Shown here: in pieces, positions 20,000 to 29,061 of the stretch
Position numbering within the stretch: the stretch's first letter is position 1
Layout of the letters: every line of letters starts with the position of its first letter
Source: Mycobacterium rhizamassiliense
Lineage (GTDB): Bacteria > Actinomycetota > Actinomycetes > Mycobacteriales > Mycobacteriaceae
NCBI RefSeq assembly: GCF_900157375.1
Contig: NZ_LT721901.1
Span: forward strand, 2,342,315 to 2,406,314
DNA length: 64,000 bases
Reading direction: 5' to 3'
Program-made: the position numbers and the translations under genes
The notes under the pieces: model-generated
What the model was told of the DNA's origin: nothing
The model's input: only the letters and a program-made list of their open reading frames with translations
Database searches by the model: none

Positions 20000-21586
20000 A
20001 TGGCGGCAACTGGGGACTTGTCAGAAGCTGAGGAGTGGTTCGGCTACCTTTGGCCCCCCGGTCAGATGGAGCACCTGGCAACTCCGGGACACGTTTCTTA
20101 TCGACCGGAGGATGGCTTAAAAGTCAGGCTGATTGGCGCCTTCAGCGTCTACGACCTCCGCGCGATTCACGGAACCTTTGAGCGAGTACCGATCACCCTT
20201 GTGGACTGCATAGCCACCTCGACCCACAAGCAAGGCTTGATTCAACCCGTTCCCGTTCGACAAGACATCGAACCCCAACTTCTGCTCTATGGCATCAACT
20301 TGAATGACCCTGCAGAGCCCTGCTTCAAGGCACTCGATATTGAGATTGAAAACCTCAGCCGCTGGTCTGCGGACCAGGACATGACCCTCAAACTGGAATT
20401 CGACGACCGCTTAGCGCCGTCCGATCAAGACGATGAATCTACCGGCGGCCGTATCCGCCGCACCCTGAAAAGGGTCTTCCGCCGGCGCCCCCCACAGGTC
20501 AGTCAGCCAGTCCAAACGGTGCCAACCGGCTACGCGAGTTGGGGTGTTGAAGGCAAACCGACAGATGAACGGCGGGCACAGATGGACGATATGACGGCTG
20601 AATTACGGCGCTCTAGGACGTTACCGAACTGGGACGAGCACCGAGACCGCACAGTAGGTCGGATCGCTGCGCGATCTGTGCTGCACTTTTCCTCTACGCG
20701 GTCGCGAACTGCTGAGCAATGGGAAGAGGTTGCCCGCATGGCTCAAGACCTCTTATCGCTCGCCACGTTCTCGCCGTGCGCTTTGCTGCGTGAGACCTTG
20801 ATACCGGACGACGCGAAAGTCGCATCGGACAACACCGCGCGAAGCGACGTACACCTCTACGCTAAGCAACTCGTCAGGGGCGCACCGAACGAACCGGCGA
20901 TGGAGCCATGGGCAATGCTGTTCAACCTGTCTGACATCGACTTTGGGGTGCTGCTGCCCCAGTGGTCCAAGGTCCGAGACATGCTCAGGCCGACATGCAA
21001 CATGGTCCTGGGGCTCAAATACATTCCTGAAGGCTATTTGGAGACAAAACTTTTGACTGCTACTGGGGCAGCCGAGGTGATGGAGGGCTCTCTTGCGCAT
21101 GGGCTAGACCGACCGCTTCCAGTACCGAAAGTAAAGTACAAGGTTCTACGCAAAGAGCTGCTCTGCCTGGCGCCCGCGGAGTACCGCGACTGGCTGGATA
21201 AGAAGCTTTATAACACGCCCAGCCTCCACGACAAGCTGAAGCTCTTAGCGGGACAACTCGACAAACAAATCACCGACAAACTGCTACCCAACGTAGAGCT
21301 TTGGGCTCAACGGACCACCACGGCGCGAAACGACCTGACACACAGGGGCGAATCCAAAAGCGTTCCCGCAATGGAAATGAGCGCGATCGTCAATGTGACG
21401 GTTGCGGTCATCGTCATATCGCTTCTGACTCAACTAGGAATACCGACAGCGCGGATAGTTCAAGCACTCGAACAGCACCCGGACCTCAGACACGCCCCGG
21501 ACCTTGCTCGCAGGTACTGGCCAGCGAAAAATCCTGACAACGGCGCAACCGCTTCCCATCCAAGTCAGGCATCTCCGTCGCCGTGA
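20000..21586 (+). CDS. ApeA-like HEPN anti-phage protein
   Basis: A 528-residue protein. Residues about 10-140 fit the ApeA N-terminal domain: WFGYLWPPG, TPGHVSYRPEDGLKVRLIGAF, IHGTFERVPITLVDC, QLLLYGINL and IENLSRWSAD. The C-terminal part is helical and holds the HEPN ribonuclease motif R-x4-H at Arg443-His448 (ARNDLTHRGES). ApeA proteins are single-gene abortive-infection defences in which HEPN RNase activity is thought to stop the infected cell. A basic insert (RIRRTLKRVFRRRPP, about 154-168) is unusual. GGAGAAAGG precedes ATG 20000. The IS481 element inserted in its upstream region. Domain calls are by eye. Confidence 0.75.
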   Translation: MAATGDLSEAEEWFGYLWPPGQMEHLATPGHVSYRPEDGLKVRLIGAFSVYDLRAIHGTFERVPITLVDCIATSTHKQGLIQPVPVRQDIEPQLLLYGINLNDPAEPCFKALDIEIENLSRWSADQDMTLKLEFDDRLAPSDQDDESTGGRIRRTLKRVFRRRPPQVSQPVQTVPTGYASWGVEGKPTDERRAQMDDMTAELRRSRTLPNWDEHRDRTVGRIAARSVLHFSSTRSRTAEQWEEVARMAQDLLSLATFSPCALLRETLIPDDAKVASDNTARSDVHLYAKQLVRGAPNEPAMEPWAMLFNLSDIDFGVLLPQWSKVRDMLRPTCNMVLGLKYIPEGYLETKLLTATGAAEVMEGSLAHGLDRPLPVPKVKYKVLRKELLCLAPAEYRDWLDKKLYNTPSLHDKLKLLAGQLDKQITDKLLPNVELWAQRTTTARNDLTHRGESKSVPAMEMSAIVNVTVAVIVISLLTQLGIPTARIVQALEQHPDLRHAPDLARRYWPAKNPDNGATASHPSQASPSP

Positions 21587-21605
21587 ATCTAGTGCCTAGA
21601 CAGCG

Positions 21606-22604
21606 TTACTGGATTGGTTTGCGCGAGTCCGAGAGGTAATCGAGATCGAGACTATCCGAAGCCAGGTATCGCGATAGTGGAAATCCGTCGACTGAAACAA
21701 GTTCCGCTGTGACGGAGCCGACGAAGCTCGACAAATCGTTCGAGTCAGCGATCGTCTCACATTGGAGCGCCCAGGCGTCAGCGAGGTATTGCCAACCGAA
21801 GTACCGTTCCGTTGGATTGCGCCCGTCGTCTCTCAGGTACTGAACTAATTGGTTGATCTGATCAGTTAAACCGTTGCTGGATAGTTGATTTAGGCTGGCA
21901 GGGACTTCGTCGACGTCTTCAGGAAACGGGATTGCGTCGGGCTCCATCACCACGATCAGAGTCAATTCGTAGGGCGTCATCGTCCAGTCCTCGCACTCCA
22001 TTCTGAGTGAGTGGACCTGGGTCAATAGCTGCCCGAGAGGCGACTGTTCCTTGCGCGCCTTGGACTGAAGTGTTCTGGTGAGCGGTTGCAAGCACTCGAC
22101 TACTTCGTCGGGGTAGGCGAAGCGGCCGAACCTTCGTGCAACCGAGAATGCGAACTCGCGAACCTCTTGGTCCGTCTCTATTCCCGCGACACGTTCGGAG
22201 CCCAGTAGCGCCGTCTTGAGCACGGTAGTGATGCCGTCGAGATCGGCGAAAAAGTCAATCCCGAGTCGCGGTATCGCAACGTACTGGGGGCGCTTACCAG
22301 ATGCAGCCTCCCGGATATCGTTGTCGTCCTTGAGTTGTACGACTGGCGCGATCTGAATGCGTGGCCGGTTGGGCAGCGCCGCATCACACGATTGGCTCAC
22401 GATAACCGCGCCGTGCGTCGTATCTACAGGGCGAGGGTTCCACGCTGTATCGAAGACGAACGTCTTGGCATCACGGAAGACATCTCCCTGCCGCCAGTCG
22501 CGGCTCGCCTCACCGAGTTCCGGCTCGAATTGTGGCGCCGGCTGAACCGTGTCGCTTTCTGCCCGCTGGCAGCGTGCTCGCGCCCACTCGAAACCCGACA
22601 CCAC
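21606..22604 (-). CDS. Unknown protein with SQSCD motif, third gene of a three-gene operon
   Basis: A 332-residue soluble protein that I cannot assign. The N-terminal part has WRQGDVF (about 37-43), a spaced beta-rich stretch and GAVIVSQSCDAAL (SQSCD at 70-74), a pattern seen in uncharacterised bacterial proteins where the Cys-Asp pair is conserved. The C-terminal half is acidic and probably helical. GTG 22604 shares its first base with the TAG of the upstream HTH gene, so translation is coupled. Low-GC codons are more frequent than in the core. A link to phage defence is inferred from neighbours only. Confidence 0.55.
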   Translation of the reverse strand: MVSGFEWARARCQRAESDTVQPAPQFEPELGEASRDWRQGDVFRDAKTFVFDTAWNPRPVDTTHGAVIVSQSCDAALPNRPRIQIAPVVQLKDDNDIREAASGKRPQYVAIPRLGIDFFADLDGITTVLKTALLGSERVAGIETDQEVREFAFSVARRFGRFAYPDEVVECLQPLTRTLQSKARKEQSPLGQLLTQVHSLRMECEDWTMTPYELTLIVVMEPDAIPFPEDVDEVPASLNQLSSNGLTDQINQLVQYLRDDGRNPTERYFGWQYLADAWALQCETIADSNDLSSFVGSVTAELVSVDGFPLSRYLASDSLDLDYLSDSRKPIQ

Positions 22605-23284
22605 TACGTCCCAAGTTGACCCACCTGCGTGCGCAGGGGGTCGCGTACAGCGCCCACCAAGCGCTCGGGTCCGAATGGGGCACCCCAGCTGGGGCCGCCG
22701 GAACGTTCGCGGCGCAGCCGGTCGATGATGCTCAGGCCGTCCGGCCCGACCTCAAGTAAGCGGCCGCGAACGGCGTCAGGTGTCGACCCGTGAGTTTCGG
22801 ATTCGACAGCGCGAATAGTCGCCGAGAACGCGCGCAAACGGCGCGCGTTTGACTCGTTGAGTCGTCCGCCGTTCGCCCACATGTGAACAGCCCGTCGAGA
22901 AACACCAAACACCCTGCCCAACTGATCCCAGGTAAGGCCCGAGCGCTCTTTGATCCAAGTTATCTCCTCGCGGTCACTCCGCGATTCAGCGCTCATAACG
23001 TTGTGGGACAGCATTTCTCGCGTCGGAGCGATTGGCGTGAACTCTCCCCGGGCTGTTCGACCGACCATCACAACTGAGCCGATCGATCCGTAGTGGCCGG
23101 CGGAGGTGCCAACGAGTCCGCTCAGCATGGCGACGCCGGTGAGCAGGAGCGACGCTCCTGTTTTCTTTGCATACGGCCAAGGCTGTGTCATGGAGGGTAC
23201 CGGCGCGCTGGTTCCGAACTCGCTGAATTTGTACTCTGCGACCAGGTCGTAGCCGTCGGCGGCGATATCGGTCGAGGTGCTCAC
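22604..23284 (-). CDS. HTH-domain protein with a hydrophobic N-terminal segment, middle gene of the operon
   Basis: A 226-residue protein. Residues 1-40 are polar, about 42-76 hydrophobic and Gly-rich (GASLLLTGVAMLSGLVG, then GSIGSVVMVG), possibly a membrane hairpin, and about 105-152 form a helix-turn-helix (WIKERSGLTWDQLGRVFGVS, RRAVHMWANGGRLNESNARRL). A DNA-binding domain on a potentially membrane-bound protein is unusual. GTG 23284 overlaps the TGA of the upstream gene (GTGA), and its own stop overlaps the next start, so all three genes are coupled. Confidence 0.6.
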   Translation of the reverse strand: MSTSTDIAADGYDLVAEYKFSEFGTSAPVPSMTQPWPYAKKTGASLLLTGVAMLSGLVGTSAGHYGSIGSVVMVGRTARGEFTPIAPTREMLSHNVMSAESRSDREEITWIKERSGLTWDQLGRVFGVSRRAVHMWANGGRLNESNARRLRAFSATIRAVESETHGSTPDAVRGRLLEVGPDGLSIIDRLRRERSGGPSWGAPFGPERLVGAVRDPLRTQVGQLGT

Positions 23285-24096
23285 AGCTCTCCTCCGAAGG
23301 CGGTAAGAAACTCGTCGGTCACTGCCCAACGGAAGAACTGGTACCCGCGAAGTGCCAAATCCCGAACATCGTCGTAGAGGTGCTCGCCGTTCTGCACGCT
23401 GGGAGCAAACTCACGGAACGAGTCCGTGTCAAGTATCCAAGTCGGGTGGTCGAACGCGGGACGCGCATTGTCGATGCTGGCGCCCGCAGGAAGCAGTCCC
23501 CAACGCGCCTGGAAGACCCCTCCATCGGGGAATCGGTACTGGGCCTCATTGAGGGCAGACACGAGCGCCGCCTCATCAGGATGCTCGGATGTAACGACGC
23601 CCAGTACCTCCGCGCGAAGAAACAACGTCAGCCGATCCAGATGCTCTCGATCGGTCAACTGGTTGATATATCGCACTCCGAGTCGCTCAACGTACGGAAC
23701 CGCAACTGCGCTGTTCAGCGCGGTCCAGGCATCGGCAAGCCGCTGAGCAAAATCACTGCGACGCACATAGCTCGTCGTGTCGATGCTCAGAAAGGTACCG
23801 CTGAAACTGATCTGCCAAGCCCGGTCCCCACTTGCCAGACGCCAAATCTTGGTCGGGCTCCGATTCTCGGTGACACCTTGGGCGGTGATAGTCACGGCGA
23901 CTTCGTGTCCGAACTCCATGATTGGATACGAGCCGGAAAGGGCACCAGCAACAGCCGACGCCACAGCGTCTTCGTTGACGGCAAACTGCGTGAGGTAGGG
24001 GAACTTTAACTGCGCAATCGTACGAACGAGCGGGGCCCTAGGCAGCGGGACGTTGCCTGGCCCTTCGCCGGCGAAGGGGTGAAGATCAGTCGGCAT
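23281..24096 (-). CDS. TIGR04255-family protein, first gene of the operon
   Basis: A 271-residue protein with TIGR04255 landmarks: LPRAPLVRTIAQLKFP near the start, WQISFSGTFLSIDTTSYVRR, VPYVERLGVRYINQL and TWILDTDSFREFAP. Members are scattered through bacteria on variable regions and have no settled function. The core gene at 14974-15771 shows the same pattern, so the window has a fixed and a mobile member. The operon reads TIGR04255, HTH, SQSCD protein, each overlapping the next by one to four bases. Confidence 0.72.
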   Translation of the reverse strand: MPTDLHPFAGEGPGNVPLPRAPLVRTIAQLKFPYLTQFAVNEDAVASAVAGALSGSYPIMEFGHEVAVTITAQGVTENRSPTKIWRLASGDRAWQISFSGTFLSIDTTSYVRRSDFAQRLADAWTALNSAVAVPYVERLGVRYINQLTDREHLDRLTLFLRAEVLGVVTSEHPDEAALVSALNEAQYRFPDGGVFQARWGLLPAGASIDNARPAFDHPTWILDTDSFREFAPSVQNGEHLYDDVRDLALRGYQFFRWAVTDEFLTAFGGEL

Positions 24097-24282
24097 GCTT
24101 CACACTTTACTTCACACTAGTGACACCTACTGGGATAATGGCCTGCTAGCCGATGCAGCCACCGCGAATGCGCGTGCGGTATACGCCCAGCTAGGTCCCG
24201 CGACAACCAATCACTAACTGACGGATCTCCGATGCAAACGGGGACGCCCGAGCAGAGAATGTGATGGACAGCGCGTATCGGG

Positions 24283-26217
24283 TTACTCGAAGACAGGTAC
24301 ATCGGGGGTTGCGGTGACGTCTTGTGCCATTCGGGGTGGTGGGGTGCGTTTGTTGGGTTGTCTGCGAGTTGGGTTGGTCGGGACGTCGAGTCCGCGCTGA
24401 TCTAGCGCTTCGCGCATGGCGTCAGCGATTGCTGGTGATTGTTGTGCGGCAACAACTCTGAGGGTTTCGGCTGCGGCGAGGACGGCAACGGTGTCCAGTG
24501 CTGTCTGTCGGGCTACCCGCTGGGATATGAGGCTGTCGGGGTCGTTGCGGTGATCGTTGAGGATTCCTGCGGCGTCGAGGCGGCTTTCTCGGTTGGCATG
24601 GGCGAACTCGAATAGCGCGCGATCAAGCGAGCGGAATTTCGACCAGCCAGCCACGGTGATCCAGCGGAGCGGGGCGGTCCCGGACCTGGACTGCAATGCT
24701 TGGGCGGTGTCGGGGTGGACGTGCCAGGTGCGCAATCGAGCTGCTTGGTGCAGTGTGCATCGCAGTATGCCCATGGCACGGTCGTCTTCTTCGATCCAGA
24801 GCCAGTATCCGGCGAGCAGCGTCGACGAGATCTGTGTGGCGGCGGCGGCGATCTGCGGTCGGGATTGGTTCCAGAGCGCGCACAACGCGGCGAACTCCGC
24901 GGTCAAAACGTGGGGGGATGCGGGGGTGAGGTGTTGGTGGAGCTTGAGGCGCTTGTCCGCAATTTTGTGGTCTTGGGCGCAGGCGTCTGCGGTGACCAGG
25001 AGCCGTGAGAACCGATGTGCAGCGAAGGTGAGTTCGGCGAGTTGCTGGGGTGTCCAGCGCCGAGCAGTGGATCTGTCGGCAAGCGCAGTGTGGTAGTCGG
25101 TGTAGAGCGGCCACAGATCGGCGAGGGCGCCGAAGGTGGCAACTTCGCGGCCAACGAGCGGCACAAGGGCCGGGGTCAGTCGGGTGGCCACCGGCTTGCT
25201 AAGGGGCAGTGGTATTTGCGAGGGGTGCTGGATGGGGCGTCGCTCGGGCAGCGGCGACACCAAAGGAACTCCGCGCATGGTGTCGGGGTCTGTTGTGAAG
25301 ACATACGTCGTTGCTGTGGCGAGTCGCATCTGAATCATGCACAGCGCCAACGTATCTAAGAGAATCTGGGACGGACCGTTGGTATCGGTTGGTGAGGTCT
25401 CGGTGTCCAGGTCGCGCACAACTTGGCACGCGACCGGCTGATCGGTGTGTTGTGCGTCGATGAGCTCGCACAGTGTGTGGTACACGCGGGCAGGGCATAG
25501 GGACCGTCCGTCGATGTGTACATGCTCATGATCGGTGTCAATGGCACCCGTCGTGCGTGGGTGGTCGTCGAGGTCATCGAAGATGTCATCGAGCGCGACG
25601 TCAAAGGTATGTAGGCCGAGCATATCCATGGCGCGCTGCGTCCATGCTCTGGCGATAAACGACTCGATCGGCTCGCCGCGGCGCTGCACGACACGGCCAG
25701 CCCGCGCCAGCAGCAGTGTCCATCGGCCAAGTTGCTGCCGCAAAATAATTGCTGCACCCACGATTTGGCCGGCCAGCATCAAGCGCAGAGCCGCGATGGT
25801 GCTTTCAAAACTCCAGGACAGGTGCGTCGGCCACGGGCTCTCATGTGGTGGCGAATGCTGGTTCAGCTCATGACCTTGGCGGATAAAGATCGCATCCAAT
25901 TGGCAGACCGACATGACATGCCCAAGGCAGTGATCCATCGAAAGTTGGGCAACCACATCAAGATTATCGACCCGAGTCCAGTGACGACCGATGAGTGTCT
26001 CAATGAGTCGCGTCGGGCCGCTTGCAGCGACGCGCTCATAGGCTTCGACGGTCGGTGCAACGTTGCGAGCGCGTCGTTGGGCCTTTAGCGTCACACGCTC
26101 GACTTGTTTGGGAGTCGATTGAACCTGCCCGAGCCTGCGCTCGAGCTTGCGGCGACTCTTGCGTCCCACAGCTTTCAGGCCTTCGCTTGAGCGCTGCGAC
26201 GCTGTGTGATCGCCCAC
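24283..26217 (-). CDS. Unknown 644-residue protein
   Basis: Long soluble protein without a recognised domain. A very basic N-terminus (RKSRRKLERRLG, KAQRRARNV) is followed by helical regions rich in Ala, Leu, His and Trp (LRLMLAGQIVGAAIILRQQL; FAALCALWNQSRPQIAAAA) and a Pro/Thr-rich tail. No transmembrane segment or catalytic motif was found. A degraded copy of its last 100 residues lies at 17917-18411, so the gene was duplicated or its region recombined in the island. The 186 bases upstream of the TIGR04255 operon separate the two units. Confidence 0.6.
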   Translation of the reverse strand: MGDHTASQRSSEGLKAVGRKSRRKLERRLGQVQSTPKQVERVTLKAQRRARNVAPTVEAYERVAASGPTRLIETLIGRHWTRVDNLDVVAQLSMDHCLGHVMSVCQLDAIFIRQGHELNQHSPPHESPWPTHLSWSFESTIAALRLMLAGQIVGAAIILRQQLGRWTLLLARAGRVVQRRGEPIESFIARAWTQRAMDMLGLHTFDVALDDIFDDLDDHPRTTGAIDTDHEHVHIDGRSLCPARVYHTLCELIDAQHTDQPVACQVVRDLDTETSPTDTNGPSQILLDTLALCMIQMRLATATTYVFTTDPDTMRGVPLVSPLPERRPIQHPSQIPLPLSKPVATRLTPALVPLVGREVATFGALADLWPLYTDYHTALADRSTARRWTPQQLAELTFAAHRFSRLLVTADACAQDHKIADKRLKLHQHLTPASPHVLTAEFAALCALWNQSRPQIAAAATQISSTLLAGYWLWIEEDDRAMGILRCTLHQAARLRTWHVHPDTAQALQSRSGTAPLRWITVAGWSKFRSLDRALFEFAHANRESRLDAAGILNDHRNDPDSLISQRVARQTALDTVAVLAAAETLRVVAAQQSPAIADAMREALDQRGLDVPTNPTRRQPNKRTPPPRMAQDVTATPDVPVFE

Positions 26218-26667
26218 GAGCGACCGGACGGCAATCCCAAGGGTGCGCCGCCCGGCGTTTGTTTGGGCTCGCGCTGTCGTAGCATGGCCGCAGCGTAAAA
26301 GACACTACGGAAAGCCGTCTACCAACGCCCCGCAAATAACTCCCTCGCAAAAAATTGCGCAGGAGTCGCCGCCCAACGTCGTGATCTGAATTTTCGTCGT
26401 GCCGGGCGCAACGAGCGCATCCCAGGACAAGCTGGTGGGTCAGCCACGACCGGGAAGCCCGTCGTAACCCAAGACTGCCAAGTTGGCCCGGGCGGAGGGG
26501 TCGCGTCGAGATCGGCTGTTCAAGAGTCAACTGTTCTGGGTGGCGGGGCCAGATATGGGGTGCCGACTGTCGCTGCGGGCCGTTGGTTTTCGCGATCTTT
26601 TCACCCTTGACGGCGGCGTAGTGCGTGCGTTCGGACGAAAAGAGTTCTGCCGGCGCACAATGGCAGC
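26218..26667. other. Gap without supported gene
   Basis: Open frames cross this stretch on both strands but none has domain content or a convincing start. It likely holds the promoters of the two flanking divergent genes. Confidence 0.4.
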
Positions 26668-27006
26668 ATGGAGGACGATTTGGTACCTACCGCGCTGGTT
26701 GCCCGGGTGTTGGCCCGGCATTTGCGGCTGCCGGCGAGCTGGGATGACCTCGAGCGGCGGGAGTATGTCGACGAAGCCGCTCGAGAGGTTGCATATCGAG
26801 TGGCTGAGCTGGCCGATGATTGGTCTGATCGCGCTGTGACCGAATGGGGCCGATGGCATTGGCAACTGCCTAACGCGGAAATCCAGGCTGAGCTGGTGCG
26901 CCAAGCCCGAAGATCGGCACTGATCGATGTGTTGTGCGATGTGCTGCCCACAGTGCCCGTCGCCCGGTTCGATATCGGTGAGCTCGCGCCCGTTGACGGG
27001 ACCTGA
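26668..27006 (+). CDS. Small hypothetical protein
   Basis: A 112-residue acidic protein (MEDDLVPTALVARVLARHLR, WHWQLPNAEIQAELVRQARR) that is probably all helical. No family is recognised. Codon use looks coding, but there is no clear ribosome binding site and no functional context beyond lying between the 644-residue protein and the VbhA-like gene. Confidence 0.45.
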   Translation: MEDDLVPTALVARVLARHLRLPASWDDLERREYVDEAAREVAYRVAELADDWSDRAVTEWGRWHWQLPNAEIQAELVRQARRSALIDVLCDVLPTVPVARFDIGELAPVDGT

Positions 27007-27254
27007 ATCTGATCGGGTATCGGTAAGGCGGTAATGCCCTGGACCCCAACGGAGTCGACATCTTTTACGCGGAACTCGATGACTGCCGTGGGGCACCGTT
27101 GGTGTCGGCTTGTCGATGCGAGCCACAGGGTGATCTCTGTTTGGCGGACTGCGCTCACATGGTGCGCCACGCTACGAATCGATACCATGGGGGATTGAGC
27201 GTGGTGCGGCAGGACGGTTGATTTAGGCCAGATCTACTTAGCCCACGCCACGGT

Positions 27255-27524
27255 TTATCGAACGGCTGGAGCGGTGCGCACTGTGTCGATGTACTCCTCA
27301 GTGGTGGTCTTACCGCACACGACGTCGACGAGGGCCTGGATATCTGCACGGCTGGGTCGCCAGCCTTCCAGGACATTGTCGGCGACGGCCGTGATCACCA
27401 TGCGGCGCTGCTCGGCGGTAAGCCCGTCGAAGAGGTCCGGCCAGCGACGCAGCCACGTCGAGGAATCAGGATGGCGCATAGCAACGACTTTACCTTTCGA
27501 GTGTGCACCGGCGGCGCCCATCAA
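27255..27524 (-). CDS. VbhA-like antitoxin, orphan
   Basis: An 89-residue protein; residues about 27-75 (RRWPDLFDGLTAEQRRMVI, NVLEGWRPSRADIQALVD, TTEEYIDTV) resemble actinobacterial VbhA-type proteins that inhibit Fic AMP-transferase toxins. The inhibitory motif is S/T-x3-E-G/N; here it reads DNVLEG, with Asp where Ser or Thr is expected. No Fic gene is adjacent, so this is an orphan or the family call is wrong. A Met at residue 16 is a possible later start. Confidence 0.4.
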   Translation of the reverse strand: MMGAAGAHSKGKVVAMRHPDSSTWLRRWPDLFDGLTAEQRRMVITAVADNVLEGWRPSRADIQALVDVVCGKTTTEEYIDTVRTAPAVR

Positions 27525-28070
27525 CGGCTTTCAGACCTCGCGCGAGAGCGAACCCGCGGATGTGCCACTTAGCTGGACGACTTTGCCAATAGCACGCCGA
27601 AGGGGCAGCCCCGCCTCAATGGACTGGGGTCCAAAAACGCGCGGTCCCCGCAGGCGGTAATAGCTAAATCCGCAGTCTTACACCGGATTCGGTTTGTCGG
27701 TCGGGAAGCGCACCGGTTGCTGCGACGACACGTTGACGGGTGGCGGCCCGCTGGATCGATCGACTCGCCGCGACTCGTCCACGGCCGTTGGGCCCTGGCT
27801 TGGCCGCGCGCATCGCAGCTTTGACGAGGCCACCAAACCAGCTGCGTGAAAGGCGCACCCACGCATCCGCTCGCGCAAGGGCACGCCGTCGTTGACGGTT
27901 TGACATCCGCCGCTCCGTGGACGGGGCGGTCGCGTCGGCGGACCGCGGTCGCGCTCGCTGGCACGGTTGGCGCGCGCCGCGAGGGCAGCAGGTCAGCTGA
28001 CGCGCGCCGGCGCGGCGGCGCTCGGATAGGGCGACGCGCATCGCCGCGGGCGCGGGGCGCGGCGCCGGTG
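27525..28070. other. GC-rich gap, one doubtful small basic ORF
   Basis: Very GC-rich, with CGCGCC runs. A minus-strand frame 27664-27906 would give an 80-residue Arg-rich protein (MSNRQRRRALARADAWVRLS), but there is no support from family or ribosome binding site. Nothing else is seen before the second IS481 copy. Confidence 0.3.
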
Positions 28071-28071
28071 G

Positions 28072-29061
28072 TTAGGTGTACTGACCTGAGAGGTTAGGTA
28101 CGCGGCTAGCGGGTGGTTGACCTTTGAGTGCCGTGTGGCCGCGGTGATGATTGTAGATGTGTAGCCAGGTGGTGAATTGCTCACAGCGTTCGGCATCGGT
28201 GCGGTAGAGCCGGGCGTAGGCCCACTCGTCGGCCAGTGTGCGGTGAAATCTCTCCACTTTGCCGTTCGTCTGGGGTCGATACGGGCGGGTCCGGCGATGT
28301 TCAACGGTGCCCAGCGCATCGCTGAATGCGTGTGATCGATAGCAGGAGCCGTTGTCGGTCAATACTTTTCGTACTGTTATGCCGCGTTCGCTGAACCACG
28401 ATTGCGCGCGGATCCAAAACGCGGCAGCTGTTTCTTTGCGCTCGTCGGTCAGCAGTTCGCTGTAGACCAGCCGGGAGTACCCGTCGATGGCGGTGTGCAG
28501 AAAGTGATAGCCGCGCCGCGGATTGCGGTATTGGGTTGTGATGCCGCCGCTTTTGTCGGCCTGTTTGTTGCGCTTGCCGACGGCTTTGCCCAGCATCCGC
28601 CACCCGCCGCCAGCGGGGATCTTGCCGAGCTTTTTGACATCGACATGGACCATTTCGCCGCATTGGGTTGCCTCGATGCGGCGAACGACACGGCCGGTGG
28701 GGCGATCTAGCCAACGCAGTTTGGCCAACCCGTAGCGGGCCAGCACGCGGTGCACGGTCGAGGGATGAAGGCCAAGCAAGTAGCCGATTCGCGCAGGCCC
28801 CCATCGCCGCGTAACGCGGACCTTGATAATGCGCCGCTCCCTACGAGTGGGTGTGCGATTCGGGCTGCGATGGGGCCGAGAGCTGCGGTCGGCCATGCCG
28901 GCCTCCCCAAGTGCGCGATAACGGCCTGCCCAGCGCGCCGCGGTGGTTACCGCGACCTGGAAACGTTCGGCGGCCCGGCGCAGCGGCCAACCGTCCTCGA
29001 CAACACAACGAGCAAGCCGCAGCCGACCCGTTTCTGACAATGGGGCATTACGGTGGGACAC
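28072..29061 (-). CDS. IS481-family DDE transposase (copy B)
   Basis: A 329-residue transposase with an N-terminal helix-turn-helix (RLRLARCVVEDGWPLRRAAE, TTAARWAGRYR) and the DDE core (HVDVKKL, VLTDNGSCYRS, NGKVERFHRTLADEW). It starts at GTG 29061 after GGAGG. The frame runs through the terminal repeat, and its TAA (28072-28074) lies in the duplicated target bases, as in copy A. It is roughly half identical to copy A by eye, so the two arrived separately. Confidence 0.92.
   Translation of the reverse strand: MSHRNAPLSETGRLRLARCVVEDGWPLRRAAERFQVAVTTAARWAGRYRALGEAGMADRSSRPHRSPNRTPTRRERRIIKVRVTRRWGPARIGYLLGLHPSTVHRVLARYGLAKLRWLDRPTGRVVRRIEATQCGEMVHVDVKKLGKIPAGGGWRMLGKAVGKRNKQADKSGGITTQYRNPRRGYHFLHTAIDGYSRLVYSELLTDERKETAAAFWIRAQSWFSERGITVRKVLTDNGSCYRSHAFSDALGTVEHRRTRPYRPQTNGKVERFHRTLADEWAYARLYRTDAERCEQFTTWLHIYNHHRGHTALKGQPPASRVPNLSGQYT

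Noticed and set aside
27664..27906. Small Arg-rich protein MSNRQRRRALARADAWVRLS on the minus strand
   Set aside because: High GC makes long open frames likely by chance; no ribosome binding site or family support.
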